From Sabulitectum sp964604135 (GTDB lineage Bacteria > Fermentibacterota > Fermentibacteria > Fermentibacterales > JCC-6), in contig CAZRXU010000022.1 in NCBI GenBank assembly GCA_964604135.1, positions 1 to 27,308 on the forward strand: a DNA stretch of 27,308 nucleotides. Reading direction: 5' to 3'. Below are positions 15,749 to 23,392 of this stretch, piece after piece. The notes beneath the pieces were generated by a model that was not told the origin of the DNA, did not search any database, and saw only the letters and a list, made by a program, of their open reading frames with translations. Each line of letters opens with the position of its first letter. Position 1 is the first letter of the stretch. Position numbers and translations under genes: made by a program.

Positions 15749-16621
15749 GTGTGGAAGCACAGTTCGGCGTCAGGCGGAGTATACCTGCTGGATAAAGCTG
15801 CGGGAATTACGTCAAGAAAGGCAGCCAGAGCTGTTGCAGAGGCCAACGGTTTCAGGAAGTATGGGCACTGTGGAACCCTTGATCCAGACGCAACAGGGTT
15901 GCTTGTTGTGATTCTGGGTAGGGCCACAAGGCTGGCATCCTACATTTCAGGCAGCACGAAGCGCTACTCTTTTGATCTGGTCACAGGTGTTTCTACAGAT
16001 ACGCTTGATATGTCAGGCAGGGTGCTTGAAGAGGTCGATTCTTCACACCTGTCAAGTTCCGATGTTGTCAAAGCACTGGCAGATTTCACAGGTACATTTC
16101 TCCAGAGGGTTCCGATTTTCAGCGCTGTAAGGGTTGGCGGAAGCCGTGGATACAAACTGGCCAGACAGGGCGAAGCTCCCGATATGCCCGAAAGAACAGT
16201 TACTGCTGGTAACTGGGAGCACGGTATGCTGGAAGCCGGCAGAATTACACTTGAAGTTACAGTATCACAGGGTACCTATGTAAGAGCCCTGGCACGGGAT
16301 ATTGGAAGTGCTCTGGGGATCTGTGCTGTTGCAGACAACATAAGAAGAACGGTGGCAGGGTTGTTCAGTGTCGCAGAAGCGTCAACAAGCACCGACAGCG
16401 AGCAGTCTCTGCTTTCAATGGCTGAGGCGATGAGGGGGTATCCCGGTAAAGTTGTATCTGATTATGTAGCACAGGGTATAGCCCACGGAAATCCTTTTCC
16501 ATGGAAAGTTGAAGGCACTGCCACTGCTTTGAACAGCAGGGGAGAGCTGCTTGCTGTTGGTGTGGGGGATGGGGCGGTATTCCAGCCAAGAGTTGTTCTG
16601 ACGAATGAGGTATCGCGATGA
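15749..16621 (+). CDS. truB: tRNA pseudouridine-55 synthase TruB
   Basis: This 290-residue TruB converts U55 of tRNA to pseudouridine. The catalytic motif GHCGTLDPDATGLLV contains the nucleophile Asp45. N-terminal GVYLLDKAAGITSRKA matches the usual G.l.ldKP.G.tS, with KA in place of KP. Further motifs are RYSFDLVTGVSTDTLD, Q.vP.fSAv..gG-like QRVPIFSAVRVGGSRGYKLA, and SQGTYVRALARDIG. The C-terminal part after about 220 looks PUA-like. The GTG start at 15749 has AGGAAAGC shortly upstream. It overlaps ribF by ATGA. Confidence 0.96.
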   Translation: MWKHSSASGGVYLLDKAAGITSRKAARAVAEANGFRKYGHCGTLDPDATGLLVVILGRATRLASYISGSTKRYSFDLVTGVSTDTLDMSGRVLEEVDSSHLSSSDVVKALADFTGTFLQRVPIFSAVRVGGSRGYKLARQGEAPDMPERTVTAGNWEHGMLEAGRITLEVTVSQGTYVRALARDIGSALGICAVADNIRRTVAGLFSVAEASTSTDSEQSLLSMAEAMRGYPGKVVSDYVAQGIAHGNPFPWKVEGTATALNSRGELLAVGVGDGAVFQPRVVLTNEVSR

Positions 16622-17460
16622 GTCATGCTGCTTTGGGAGCGTTTGACGGTCTTCATCGAGGGCATATGAAGGTAATAGAATCCGCAGGGCCTGCCTGCGG
16701 AGTTATCTTTTTCGAGCCGGTTCCCAGACAGATGTTTGGCGGTCTCTCATGGAAAAAACGGCTTACTACGCCTGCAGAGCGTTATGAATTGTTGCGGGAC
16801 AATGGAATATCTAGTATTATTACGCTTCCGTTTGACAGGGTTACTGCAGCCACAACGCCGCAGAATTTCTGTAGATTGCTGGCCGGGATGGGCCTGTTCG
16901 ACGGGTTTACAGTTGGGTACGACTTCAGGTTTGGCAGTGGAGCTTCAGGCAACACTGAAACCTTGAAGAAAAATCTGCAGCAGATGGGGCTTGCCGTTAC
17001 GGTGGTGGAACCTGAAGATGTAGATGGCGTACCGGTAAAAAGCGGGAAGATCAGGGAGCTTCTGCTCAGCGGTGAGTTGAGTGGTGCTTCCGGGCTTCTG
17101 GGCCGTGCCTACGGGGCAACCGGTGTTGTTTCCAGAGGCAGGGGTTATGGCAGAACTCTGGGGTTTCCAACTCTGAATATCAGAGTCCCGGTATCCAAGC
17201 TGCTGCCCCTGACTGGAAGCTACGCGACCTTCGCCAGAGTTGGTTGCAGGAGGTACGAGTCTGTAGCGTTTGTGGTTCCGGAAAGGAACCTCGTGGAGGT
17301 GCATGTACCCGATTTCAAAGGAGACATGTACGGAGCTCAGGTGTCTGTGGAGTTTATAGCTTTCATAAGAACACCCGAGAGGGTTGACTCGGAAGTAATG
17401 TTGAAAAAACTGATAAAGAACGATCTCGAAAGGTCAATGGAGGTACTGAGAGAATGGTAA
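16618..17460 (+). CDS. ribF: Bifunctional riboflavin kinase/FMN adenylyltransferase RibF
   Basis: This 280-residue protein makes FMN from riboflavin and then FAD. The N-terminal nucleotidyltransferase has GAFDGLHRGH (7-16), FDRV near 82 and GYDFRFGSGASGN near 101-113. The flavokinase half starts near 162 (GRAYGATGVV) with GRTLGFPTLN holding the Mg-binding PT.N residues and VEVHVPDFKGDMYG holding the probable catalytic Glu226. It is shorter than the usual 305-315 because the N-terminal strand before GxFDG is nearly absent, and the common G.RPTF motif is replaced by a divergent stretch. Its end overlaps rpsO by seven bases. Confidence 0.92.
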   Translation: MSHAALGAFDGLHRGHMKVIESAGPACGVIFFEPVPRQMFGGLSWKKRLTTPAERYELLRDNGISSIITLPFDRVTAATTPQNFCRLLAGMGLFDGFTVGYDFRFGSGASGNTETLKKNLQQMGLAVTVVEPEDVDGVPVKSGKIRELLLSGELSGASGLLGRAYGATGVVSRGRGYGRTLGFPTLNIRVPVSKLLPLTGSYATFARVGCRRYESVAFVVPERNLVEVHVPDFKGDMYGAQVSVEFIAFIRTPERVDSEVMLKKLIKNDLERSMEVLREW

Positions 17461-17720
17461 GCAGTGAGCGTAAAAAGGAACTTGCAGTTCAGTTCGGTGG
17501 CAGCGAGGCAAACACAGGCAGAACAGAAGTGCAGATCGCAATACACACCGAGAGAATCAAGCAGCTTACAGAGCATGCAAAGGCCAACCCGAAAGACAAC
17601 AACTTCCGCCGGGGGCTGCTGATGCTTGTGGGTAAGAGACGCCGCCTGCTGAACTACCTTATAGCAACAGATGTCGACAGATACAGAACAATTATTAAAG
17701 AGCTTGGCTTGAGAAGATAA
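17454..17720 (+). CDS. rpsO: 30S ribosomal protein S15
   Basis: This 88-residue S15 is full length (E. coli 89). It carries RKKELAVQFG, TGRTEVQIA (E. coli DTGSTEVQVA), NFRRGLLMLVGKRRRLLNYL and the C-terminal YRTIIKELGLRR, all standard. It binds the central domain of 16S rRNA early in 30S assembly. The ATG start has GGAGG about ten bases upstream within ribF, and the first seven bases overlap ribF, so translation is likely coupled. The rpsO-pnp neighbourhood is conserved in bacteria. Confidence 0.97.
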   Translation: MVSSERKKELAVQFGGSEANTGRTEVQIAIHTERIKQLTEHAKANPKDNNFRRGLLMLVGKRRRLLNYLIATDVDRYRTIIKELGLRR

Positions 17721-17756
17721 TCGGTCTTCACTGGTAACCGGCTCTATTCGTAAAGT

Positions 17757-17777
17757 CTGCAGGCAAACGGTTTGCAG
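17757..17777 (+). promoter_or_regulatory. Hairpin in the rpsO-pnp leader
   Basis: CTGCAGGC and GGTTTGCAG can pair over eight positions, two of them G-U, around a loop of about five bases. No T run follows. It lies 29 bases before the pnp start, where many bacteria have an RNase III processing site or attenuator for pnp autoregulation. The regulatory role is inferred from position only. Confidence 0.3.
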
Positions 17778-17805
17778 TCTTAAGTAAGTTAGATGTAAGG
17801 AAAGT

Positions 17806-19908
17806 ATGAAAACAATCGTTGAAGAGATGATAGCAGGAAGAAAACTGACAATCGAAACAGGTCGTATGGCCAAGCAGGCCCACGGTTCTGTTTACATTCA
17901 GTATGGCGACTCTGCTGTGCTTGTTGCAGCATGCAGTGAGCCGGCAAGCCGTGATCTTGGCTTTTTCCCTCTCACAATAGAATACCGTGAAAGAACATAT
18001 GCCGCCGGTAAGATTCCCGGTGGATTTTTCAAAAGAGAAGGCCGGCCAAGCGAGAAGGAAGTTCTAACTGCCCGTCTCATCGACAGACCTCTCAGACCTC
18101 TTTTCCCCGAGGGTTTCAAGGATGAAACACAGGTATACTGTCTTGTTCTCAGCTCCGATGGCGAGAACGATCCCGCCCTTCTGGGATTGATAGGCGGTTC
18201 TGCTGCTCTTATGATCTCTAATATTCCGTGGGACGGCCCTGTAAGTGCGGTAAGAGTGGGAAGAGTAGACGGAGAAATAGTAGTTAACCCCACAGAGGAA
18301 CAGCTAACAGAAAGCGATCTAGAGCTTGTGGTTGCCGTTAAGGGCAGTGATGTTGTTATGCTGGAGGGTCACTGCGATGAGTTGTCTGAAGATGTTATCG
18401 CGGAAGCCATTTCGATTGCAGCAGCAGAGGCTTCCAAAATCAACGATCTTCAGTTGAAGCTTCAGAAGCTTGTAGGCGAAGAGAAAAAGGAAGTTGTTGT
18501 TCCAGAGCTTCCCCAGGGGCTGTACGAGGTTGTCCTCGGTATTCTTACAGAAGAGATGGGTGCGGTTTACGGCAGAGGCAACAAAGACAACATGGCTGCT
18601 GCCCTTAAGAACACAAAGGAACAGGCAGCGGTTGTTGTTTCTGAAAAATTCGATGTTGAACCTGATGACGCAGAGTGGCTTGGATACATCAAAAAAGCAG
18701 TTCACAAAGCCGAGAAAGAGTATGTTCGTTCAAGGCTTCTTACAGACGGTATCCGTTACGATGGTCGCGAGCGAACAGAAGTTCGTAACATCTCATGCGA
18801 AGTAGGCGTTCTTCCCAGAACACACGGTTCAGCTATTTTCACCAGAGGAGAAACTCAGGCTCTGGTAACAACCACCCTTGGCGGAGACAGAGACGAGCAG
18901 CGTATAGATGCTCTTCTTGGCGAATACAAGAAGAACTTTATGCTTCACTACAACTTCCCCAGCTTCAGCGTGGGTGAGGTTCGGCCTGTTAGAGGTCCCG
19001 GTCGTCGCGAAATAGGTCATGGGCATCTGGCGGAAACAGCAGTTCAAAGTGTTATTCCGGAAGACTTCCCCTACACGGTTCGCGTTGTTTCTGATATACT
19101 TGAATCAAATGGATCGTCATCTCAGGCAACTATTTGTGGCGCGTCACTGTGCCTTATGGATGCCGGTGTTCCAATCAAATCGAATGTTGCCGGTATTGCT
19201 CTTGGTCTTATCACCGATGGAGAGAGGGCGATAGTTCTCTCAGACATTGCCGGAGTGGAAGATCACCTCGGTGATATGGATCTTAAAATTGCAGGAACAG
19301 CCACTGGTGTTAATGCAATTCAGATGGATCTCAAAGTTGAAGGTGTTTCACAGGAGCTTCTTGTAGGCGCATTCAATCAGGCCAGAGAGAACAGGCTTAC
19401 CATACTGGAAACCATGAATGCCTGCATCGATAAGCCCCGCACTGAACTAAGCAAATACGCTCCACGGATTATTACCGTTCAAATTGACAAGGAAAAAATA
19501 GGCAAACTCATAGGCCCCGGTGGTAAGAATATCAGATTTGTTACTGAAGAATCCGGTGCCGAGATCAATATAGATGACTCCGGAATGGTAACTATTCTTA
19601 CAAATGACGGCGAAAAGGCCGATCACGCTCTTAAGCTTATAGATCAGTTTGTTGGAACAGCGAAGATCGGCAAGGTTTACGAAGGCACTGTTGTAAGCAT
19701 ACAGACATTCGGAGCTTTTGTAGAGATAATGCCAGGAACAGACGGGCTTGTTCACATCAGTAACATCAGCAAGGAACGGGTGAAAGACGTTTCCGATGTT
19801 CTGAAGCGTGGGCAGAAGGTAAGAGTTAAGGTTAACAAGATAAGAGAAGACGGTAAGATCGACCTCAACATGAAGGATGTCGATCAAACCGGAGAACTGG
19901 AAGAATAA
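17806..19908 (+). CDS. pnp: Polyribonucleotide nucleotidyltransferase (PNPase)
   Basis: This 700-residue PNPase has two RNase PH-like cores (first: SVYIQYGDSAVLVAACS, PGGFFKREGRPSE, RLIDRPLRPLFPEGF; second: DGRERTEVRNISCEV, HGSAIFTRGETQALVTTTLG, MHYNFPSFSVGE-like, GPGRREIGHGHLAE), with a helical linker between them. Next come a KH domain (IGKLIGPGGKNIRFV near 563-577) and an S1 domain (about 615-695, IQTFGAFVEIMPGTDGLVHIS). It phosphorolytically degrades RNA from the 3' end as a trimer and can join a degradosome. ATG start with TAAGGAAAG just upstream; an 85-base leader separates it from rpsO. Last gene of the rimP-pnp operon. Confidence 0.98.
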   Translation: MKTIVEEMIAGRKLTIETGRMAKQAHGSVYIQYGDSAVLVAACSEPASRDLGFFPLTIEYRERTYAAGKIPGGFFKREGRPSEKEVLTARLIDRPLRPLFPEGFKDETQVYCLVLSSDGENDPALLGLIGGSAALMISNIPWDGPVSAVRVGRVDGEIVVNPTEEQLTESDLELVVAVKGSDVVMLEGHCDELSEDVIAEAISIAAAEASKINDLQLKLQKLVGEEKKEVVVPELPQGLYEVVLGILTEEMGAVYGRGNKDNMAAALKNTKEQAAVVVSEKFDVEPDDAEWLGYIKKAVHKAEKEYVRSRLLTDGIRYDGRERTEVRNISCEVGVLPRTHGSAIFTRGETQALVTTTLGGDRDEQRIDALLGEYKKNFMLHYNFPSFSVGEVRPVRGPGRREIGHGHLAETAVQSVIPEDFPYTVRVVSDILESNGSSSQATICGASLCLMDAGVPIKSNVAGIALGLITDGERAIVLSDIAGVEDHLGDMDLKIAGTATGVNAIQMDLKVEGVSQELLVGAFNQARENRLTILETMNACIDKPRTELSKYAPRIITVQIDKEKIGKLIGPGGKNIRFVTEESGAEINIDDSGMVTILTNDGEKADHALKLIDQFVGTAKIGKVYEGTVVSIQTFGAFVEIMPGTDGLVHISNISKERVKDVSDVLKRGQKVRVKVNKIREDGKIDLNMKDVDQTGELEE

Positions 19909-19916
19909 GCGTAAGC

Positions 19917-19942
19917 AGGGGCGGTCCAATGGCCGCCCCTTT
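19917..19942 (+). terminator. Probable terminator or attenuator after pnp
   Basis: AGGGGCGGTC and GGCCGCCCCT form a ten-pair stem (one G-U) around a CAAT loop, ending in only three T residues. The stem is very strong but the T run is weak, so partial termination with read-through into dut is likely. Confidence 0.6.
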
Positions 19943-19959
19943 CAGAATTCGGAAAATCT

Positions 19960-20403
19960 ATGGCAAAAGTTCAAGTATATCGTGTGCCCGGGTTCGATGA
20001 TATTCCTGTTCCGCGCCCTGCTACTGCGCACTCAGCAGGCGTTGATCTTCGTGCTGCTGTTGAAACTGAAGTTTCAGTTGTTCCTGGTGGAGCAGTTCTG
20101 ATTCCCACTGGAATCAGGGTTGCAATACCAGGGGGTTACGAGTGGCAGATAAGGCCCAGAAGCGGTCTTGCGCTTAAGCACGGTATTACGGTTTTAAACT
20201 CACCCGGCACAATTGACTCTGACTACAGAGGTCCAGTGGGTGTTATTCTTATAAATCACGGAACAAAGTCTTTTACTGTGCGCAGAGGAGACAGAATAGC
20301 CCAGGCGGTTCTGGCCCGCGTAGAGTCTGTGGAAATGGAAGTTGTTGCAGAACTGTCTGAAACGGAAAGAGGGGAGGGAGGATTTGGTCACACAGGCGTA
20401 TAA
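19960..20403 (+). CDS. dut: Deoxyuridine 5'-triphosphate nucleotidohydrolase (dUTPase)
   Basis: This 147-residue trimeric-type dUTPase hydrolyses dUTP to dUMP and pyrophosphate. All five motifs are present in order: SAGVDLRAA, PRSGLALKHG, LNSPGTIDSDYRG (uracil-binding hairpin), RGDRIAQAVLARV and the C-terminal RGEGGFGHTG that closes over the phosphates. The normal C-terminal STG is HTG here. ATG start behind a weak GGAAAA site, 51 bases after pnp and downstream of a strong hairpin. The last 20 bases overlap the LptE-like gene, whose ribosome binding site lies inside the dut motif-5 codons. Confidence 0.97.
   Translation: MAKVQVYRVPGFDDIPVPRPATAHSAGVDLRAAVETEVSVVPGGAVLIPTGIRVAIPGGYEWQIRPRSGLALKHGITVLNSPGTIDSDYRGPVGVILINHGTKSFTVRRGDRIAQAVLARVESVEMEVVAELSETERGEGGFGHTGV
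20373..20381 (+). promoter_or_regulatory. Double Shine-Dalgarno fixing the lptE-like TTG start
   Basis: GGAGGGAGG holds two overlapping GGAGG cores; the upstream one ends six bases before TTG 20384. From that TTG the protein begins directly with a lipoprotein signal, which a start further upstream would bury. Confidence 0.7.
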
Positions 20404-20872
20404 AACTGCTGGTGTTACTATTCTGCTTACACTGCTTTCATGCGCTTACAGTTTTCGAGGCTCTCTTCCTGATGGCCTAAATTCTGTTCAGGTTGAGCAG
20501 TTCAGAAGCACTGTTACAGAATACGGGCTCGAGCAGGATATCACGGCATTTGTCACCGAATCCATAGTTCGTGACGGAAGGCTTTCCATCGACAACGACA
20601 ATCCTGATATGCATATCACTGGGTCTGTGTCGTATTTTTCACGCACTGCTGTAACCTACACTTCAGGTGAGGAAGTACAGCAGTACAAACTTGAAATACG
20701 GGTTGTGGTCTCTATGGGTAATACCGCAAGTAATGAGTACATTATAAGGAACGAGACAGTGTCGGAATGGCTGCTGTACGATCCGTCGGCGGAAAGCCTC
20801 GGTTCGGCCAGAGACAGGCTGGTTGCTCAGGTTTCCGATGCAGTGGTACGCAGGTGTCTTTCAGGCTGGTAG
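20384..20872 (+). CDS. lptE: LptE-like LPS-assembly lipoprotein
   Basis: This 162-residue protein starts at TTG. Its signal VTILLTLLSC ends in lipobox LLSC (Cys20), so it is a lipoprotein. The mature part follows the LptE pattern: AYSFRGSLPDGLNSVQVEQFRST-type opening (conserved Y.F.G..LP..i..v.v), GLEQDITAFVTESIVRDGRLSI, the ITGSVSYFSRTAVTY strand and a YKLEIRVVVSM strand. LptE plugs the LptD barrel and helps place LPS in the outer leaflet. No lptD is in the window. It overlaps dut by 20 bases. The family is fast-evolving, so the call rests on pattern rather than strong identity. Confidence 0.75.
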   Translation: MVTQAYKTAGVTILLTLLSCAYSFRGSLPDGLNSVQVEQFRSTVTEYGLEQDITAFVTESIVRDGRLSIDNDNPDMHITGSVSYFSRTAVTYTSGEEVQQYKLEIRVVVSMGNTASNEYIIRNETVSEWLLYDPSAESLGSARDRLVAQVSDAVVRRCLSGW

Positions 20873-20929
20873 TAACCGGCAGAAACGAACGGAACAGATG
20901 GTTTTTTTCAAGGAAGAGGGTATGAATTG

Positions 20930-21268
20930 ATGAAAAGAGGAAAGCTGGGCTGTCTTCTCTGGGTAACTCTGGGCGTGTTCGTAGTTCTCTGGGGCTGGAA
21001 GCTTGTAGACTTCTATGTAATTCAACCTGCTACGGTTAAAAAAGGTATGAATGAAACCAGTGATCAGGTAAGCAGGATGCAGAATACAGCCGCTAAACAG
21101 GTTGAATACCTGTCTGTGTGGGCCGAATGGGAGAGAACCTGTGATATTCCGTTCGCATCTGCGGTGTTCAGGGGTGATTCGTTTGTTGTTGACTGGACGG
21201 ACACCCTGCATGTGCCTGTGTTTCCCTCAATTGTTAACCATTTCAGGCTGAAGAAGCTGGTTCGGTGA
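20930..21268 (+). CDS. Small single-span membrane protein, unknown function
   Basis: A protein of 112 residues from ATG 20930; a TTG at 20927 is an equal alternative. A Lys/Arg N-terminus is followed by one membrane span (about 6-32, LLWVTLGVFVVLWGWKLVDFYVI) and a periplasmic polar part with a short helical stretch (NETSDQVSRMQNTAAKQVEYL). No domain is recognised. A two-codon reading frame, ATG AAT TGA at 20922-20930, ends on the start codon, so re-initiation is conceivable. It precedes another small membrane protein by a TGATG overlap; their fixed pairing suggests a joint envelope role (inference). Confidence 0.6.
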   Translation: MKRGKLGCLLWVTLGVFVVLWGWKLVDFYVIQPATVKKGMNETSDQVSRMQNTAAKQVEYLSVWAEWERTCDIPFASAVFRGDSFVVDWTDTLHVPVFPSIVNHFRLKKLVR

Positions 21269-21453
21269 TGAGTTTGTCCGACGACTGGCGTCAGAGGCAC
21301 GGCCAGAAAAAGTCAGACAGCAGGCTGTTGTTTTACATCCTTCTTCTGCTGGCGATTTTGTTTTTTATATCCAGATCGGGAGACTTCTCAAAGCAGTTTT
21401 TAAGAACTTTTATGGGCTCACCCGACTCTGTCTCTGTGGAGACAGATGAGTAG
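21268..21453 (+). CDS. Small single-span membrane protein, unknown function
   Basis: A 61-residue protein from ATG 21268 (TGATG overlap with the upstream gene; GTG 21265 also possible). A basic, polar N-terminus (SDDWRQRHGQKKSDSR) is followed by one strongly hydrophobic segment (LLFYILLLLAILFFI) and a short acidic tail. The topology is most likely N-in. There is no recognisable family. The overlaps on both sides, eight bases with the dipeptidase gene, support it as a real gene. Confidence 0.5.
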   Translation: MSLSDDWRQRHGQKKSDSRLLFYILLLLAILFFISRSGDFSKQFLRTFMGSPDSVSVETDE

Positions 21454-22315
21454 AAATATCTTCGATGCCCACTGCGATACACTTCTCCGTGGGGAAACAG
21501 GGAAGAAATTCATAAGTGGAGGCGGTTCCATTCATGTAGACCTTCCCTCTCTTCTAAAATCAGGGGTAACCGATCAAGTTATGGCTGTGTGTATAAAACC
21601 CTACGCAGGCAGGGAAAGGGAAATGTGGAACATGGGTCTTGCCAACTACGAGCATTTAAGGCATACAGGTAAGCCCAGGCTGCACTTTGCTCTTGAGGGC
21701 TGTATCGCTCTTTCGCAGGGGTGGGAGCTGCCGTATCATCCTCTTGTGGCAAGCCTTACCTGGAACGGAGACAATCCCTACGCCGGCGGAATCGGTTCAG
21801 TGATGGATCTTACAGACAAGGGAAGAAAACTGGTGAGACAGTTCGTCCGGGAAAACACTGCCCTGGATGTTTCCCACCTGAATGACAGATCCAGGAAAAG
21901 CCTTCTTCAAATGGGTTATCCTGTGTGTGCAACCCACTGCAATGCCCGTTCGCTGTGCAGCGGACACAACAGGAATCTTCCCGACGAAGATATTGTTGAG
22001 ATTGCCGGAATGGGCGGCGTGGTTGGTATTACGTTTGTACCAGATTTTCTTGAGGATAACGGGGCAGATGCAAACATTGAATCAGTTGTAAATCACATGG
22101 AATACGTGGCAGAGCTCACATCAGCAGACAGTGTGGGTTTTGGCAGCGATTTTGACGGGGTTGGAAAACTGCCAGGCGGTATAACCGGTGCAAAAAGCTG
22201 GCACAAAGTACTGTATGAGCTGGAGAACAGGGGTTGGTCCAGCGAAGATATTAACAAGGTAGCTGGCGGAAACTGGCGCAGATTTTTTATACTAAACAAG
22301 GAGCTTGAAGGTTGA
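21446..22315 (+). CDS. Membrane dipeptidase family (peptidase M19)
   Basis: This 289-residue M19 zinc dipeptidase has the binuclear site residues: DAHCDT (H9, D11), the bridging Glu84 in FALEGC, H144 in DVSHL, H164 in CATHCNARSLCSGHNRNLPD, and Asp236 in GFGSDFDG. The substrate-loop position is SLTWNGDNPYAGG, with Trp instead of the mammalian His, as in some bacterial members. It hydrolyses dipeptides, possibly including D-amino-acid or peptidoglycan-derived ones. There is no signal peptide, so it is cytoplasmic. ATG start overlapping the upstream small gene by eight bases; its end overlaps the next gene as TTGA. Confidence 0.94.
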   Translation: MSRNIFDAHCDTLLRGETGKKFISGGGSIHVDLPSLLKSGVTDQVMAVCIKPYAGREREMWNMGLANYEHLRHTGKPRLHFALEGCIALSQGWELPYHPLVASLTWNGDNPYAGGIGSVMDLTDKGRKLVRQFVRENTALDVSHLNDRSRKSLLQMGYPVCATHCNARSLCSGHNRNLPDEDIVEIAGMGGVVGITFVPDFLEDNGADANIESVVNHMEYVAELTSADSVGFGSDFDGVGKLPGGITGAKSWHKVLYELENRGWSSEDINKVAGGNWRRFFILNKELEG

Positions 22316-23088
22316 GATTATCTATAGCAGCAGTTACTGTTGTCTGTGTCGTGGCAATGGCCCAGACCCCTCTGGAGTTCGGTATAGTACGCGATCTGGT
22401 GGGAGGAACTCCCCATGTGAGCGTTTTCAGTATAAAAACAAGAGACATGGATGGGGAAACCACACTTCAGATAGCGGCAAGGGCTGCAATTCAGTTCGAC
22501 TGTACGCGCCACTCCATGCTTACAGATACCATGACTGGAACAGAGGTTTTAATGGAAGGTCAGATCAGTTACTCTGCTTCCATAGCAAAAAACACCGTAG
22601 AGCATTTTTTTACCGTTATAAAAGACAACATGAACAGTTTTGGCAGTGGTGGAATCACCCGGTTTCAGGTTGATCTGATCACAGCAGATGAAATGAGCTG
22701 GCTATCTGTTACCATACCGGTCGCAAGGGTGGACAGCCTTCTCGATGGAAGTCTTTCGCATCTTGATTTCTGGTCGGCGATCGAGGTGAATGAGATTGAG
22801 ATAGGAACAGGTGGTACGCCTGTGGCAAATGAAAGCCCGCTTCCCGAGCTCCACAGGGTTCCAGAGCTGCCTGTGGCAGTGGTCGAAGTGGTTCAGGAAA
22901 GCAACCATCCATGGAAGTCGCTGATTCTTCCGGGGTGGGGGCAGTTGTCTTCAGGTACCGGGTCTGGTCTGGTTAACATACTTGCAGAAATTGGCGGAGC
23001 CGCCCTATTATTTACCGATGAATACAGTGAGGTGGGAATAGGCATTCTTGCCGTAAACCATCTGATAAGTTTCTCCGATCTCCTGTGA
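22312..23088 (+). CDS. Secreted protein with DUF5683-like C-terminal membrane segment
   Basis: This 258-residue protein begins at TTG 22312 with AAGGAG eight bases upstream and a TTGA overlap. A signal peptide (LSIAAVTVVCVVAMAQT) precedes a beta-rich domain of about 150 residues resembling no family I know. A linker then leads to HPWKSLILPGWGQLSSG near 200-216, as in DUF5683-type proteins where (K)S...PGxGQ(L/I)..G heads a membrane region (LVNILAEIGGAALLF). The likely topology is a periplasmic domain anchored by C-terminal helices. Function is unknown. Confidence 0.6.
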   Translation: MRLSIAAVTVVCVVAMAQTPLEFGIVRDLVGGTPHVSVFSIKTRDMDGETTLQIAARAAIQFDCTRHSMLTDTMTGTEVLMEGQISYSASIAKNTVEHFFTVIKDNMNSFGSGGITRFQVDLITADEMSWLSVTIPVARVDSLLDGSLSHLDFWSAIEVNEIEIGTGGTPVANESPLPELHRVPELPVAVVEVVQESNHPWKSLILPGWGQLSSGTGSGLVNILAEIGGAALLFTDEYSEVGIGILAVNHLISFSDLL

Positions 23089-23101
23089 ATGGAGGATATG
23101 C

Positions 23102-23392
23102 ATGAGAAGTTTTGAGGGCTTTCTGATAATCGCAGGTACTGTTCTGTGGTGCCTTGCTTTTTTCTACGGTCCGGAAAGTGGAGCCTGGGCTCTTGGCAAA
23201 TGGGGAATATTCCTTATTGCACTGGCCGGTCTGCTGAGGGTAACAGAGTTTCTTATTCCAAACAGGAAACCCCAGCCAAAGAGGCCGAAGGGGCCTGCGA
23301 GGAAGTGCCCTGTGTGCGGAAAACCTGCCATAGCCGGTTCAAGGTACTGCAGTTACCATACCAGGTATGGTCCGGAGGATGGGCGACGCTGA
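23102..23392 (+). CDS. Two-span membrane protein with C-terminal zinc ribbon
   Basis: A 96-residue protein from ATG 23102 with GGAGG six bases upstream (an out-of-frame ATG at 23098 stops after five codons). Two hydrophobic segments (about 6-22 and 31-51) are followed by a basic Pro/Lys linker and a compact zinc ribbon: CPVCGKP...SRYCSYH, giving CxxC and CxxH metal ligands. The ribbon probably faces the cytoplasm. The function is not known. The stop overlaps the ApbE gene by CTGA. Confidence 0.7.
   Translation: MRSFEGFLIIAGTVLWCLAFFYGPESGAWALGKWGIFLIALAGLLRVTEFLIPNRKPQPKRPKGPARKCPVCGKPAIAGSRYCSYHTRYGPEDGRR
23374..23378 (+). promoter_or_regulatory. Shine-Dalgarno for a putative CTG start of apbE
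   Basis: GGAGG lies ten bases before CTG 23389, at the end of the zinc-ribbon gene. No ATG, GTG or TTG in the apbE frame lies downstream of it before the conserved part of the protein has begun. Confidence 0.45.

Noticed and set aside
19447..19929. A 160-codon open frame on the minus strand
   Set aside because: It is antisense to the KH and S1 domains of pnp and includes the terminator hairpin, so it is a shadow of the real gene.
20902..20908. A seven-T run after the LptE-like gene as a terminator
   Set aside because: No stable stem precedes it; only three weak pairs (CCG/CGG) can form.
23146..23388. An 81-codon N-terminal extension of ApbE in the same frame
   Set aside because: It is the out-of-frame reading of the zinc-ribbon membrane gene, whose own frame has a good start, membrane spans and CxxC motif. 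A frameshift fusion is not needed to explain it.
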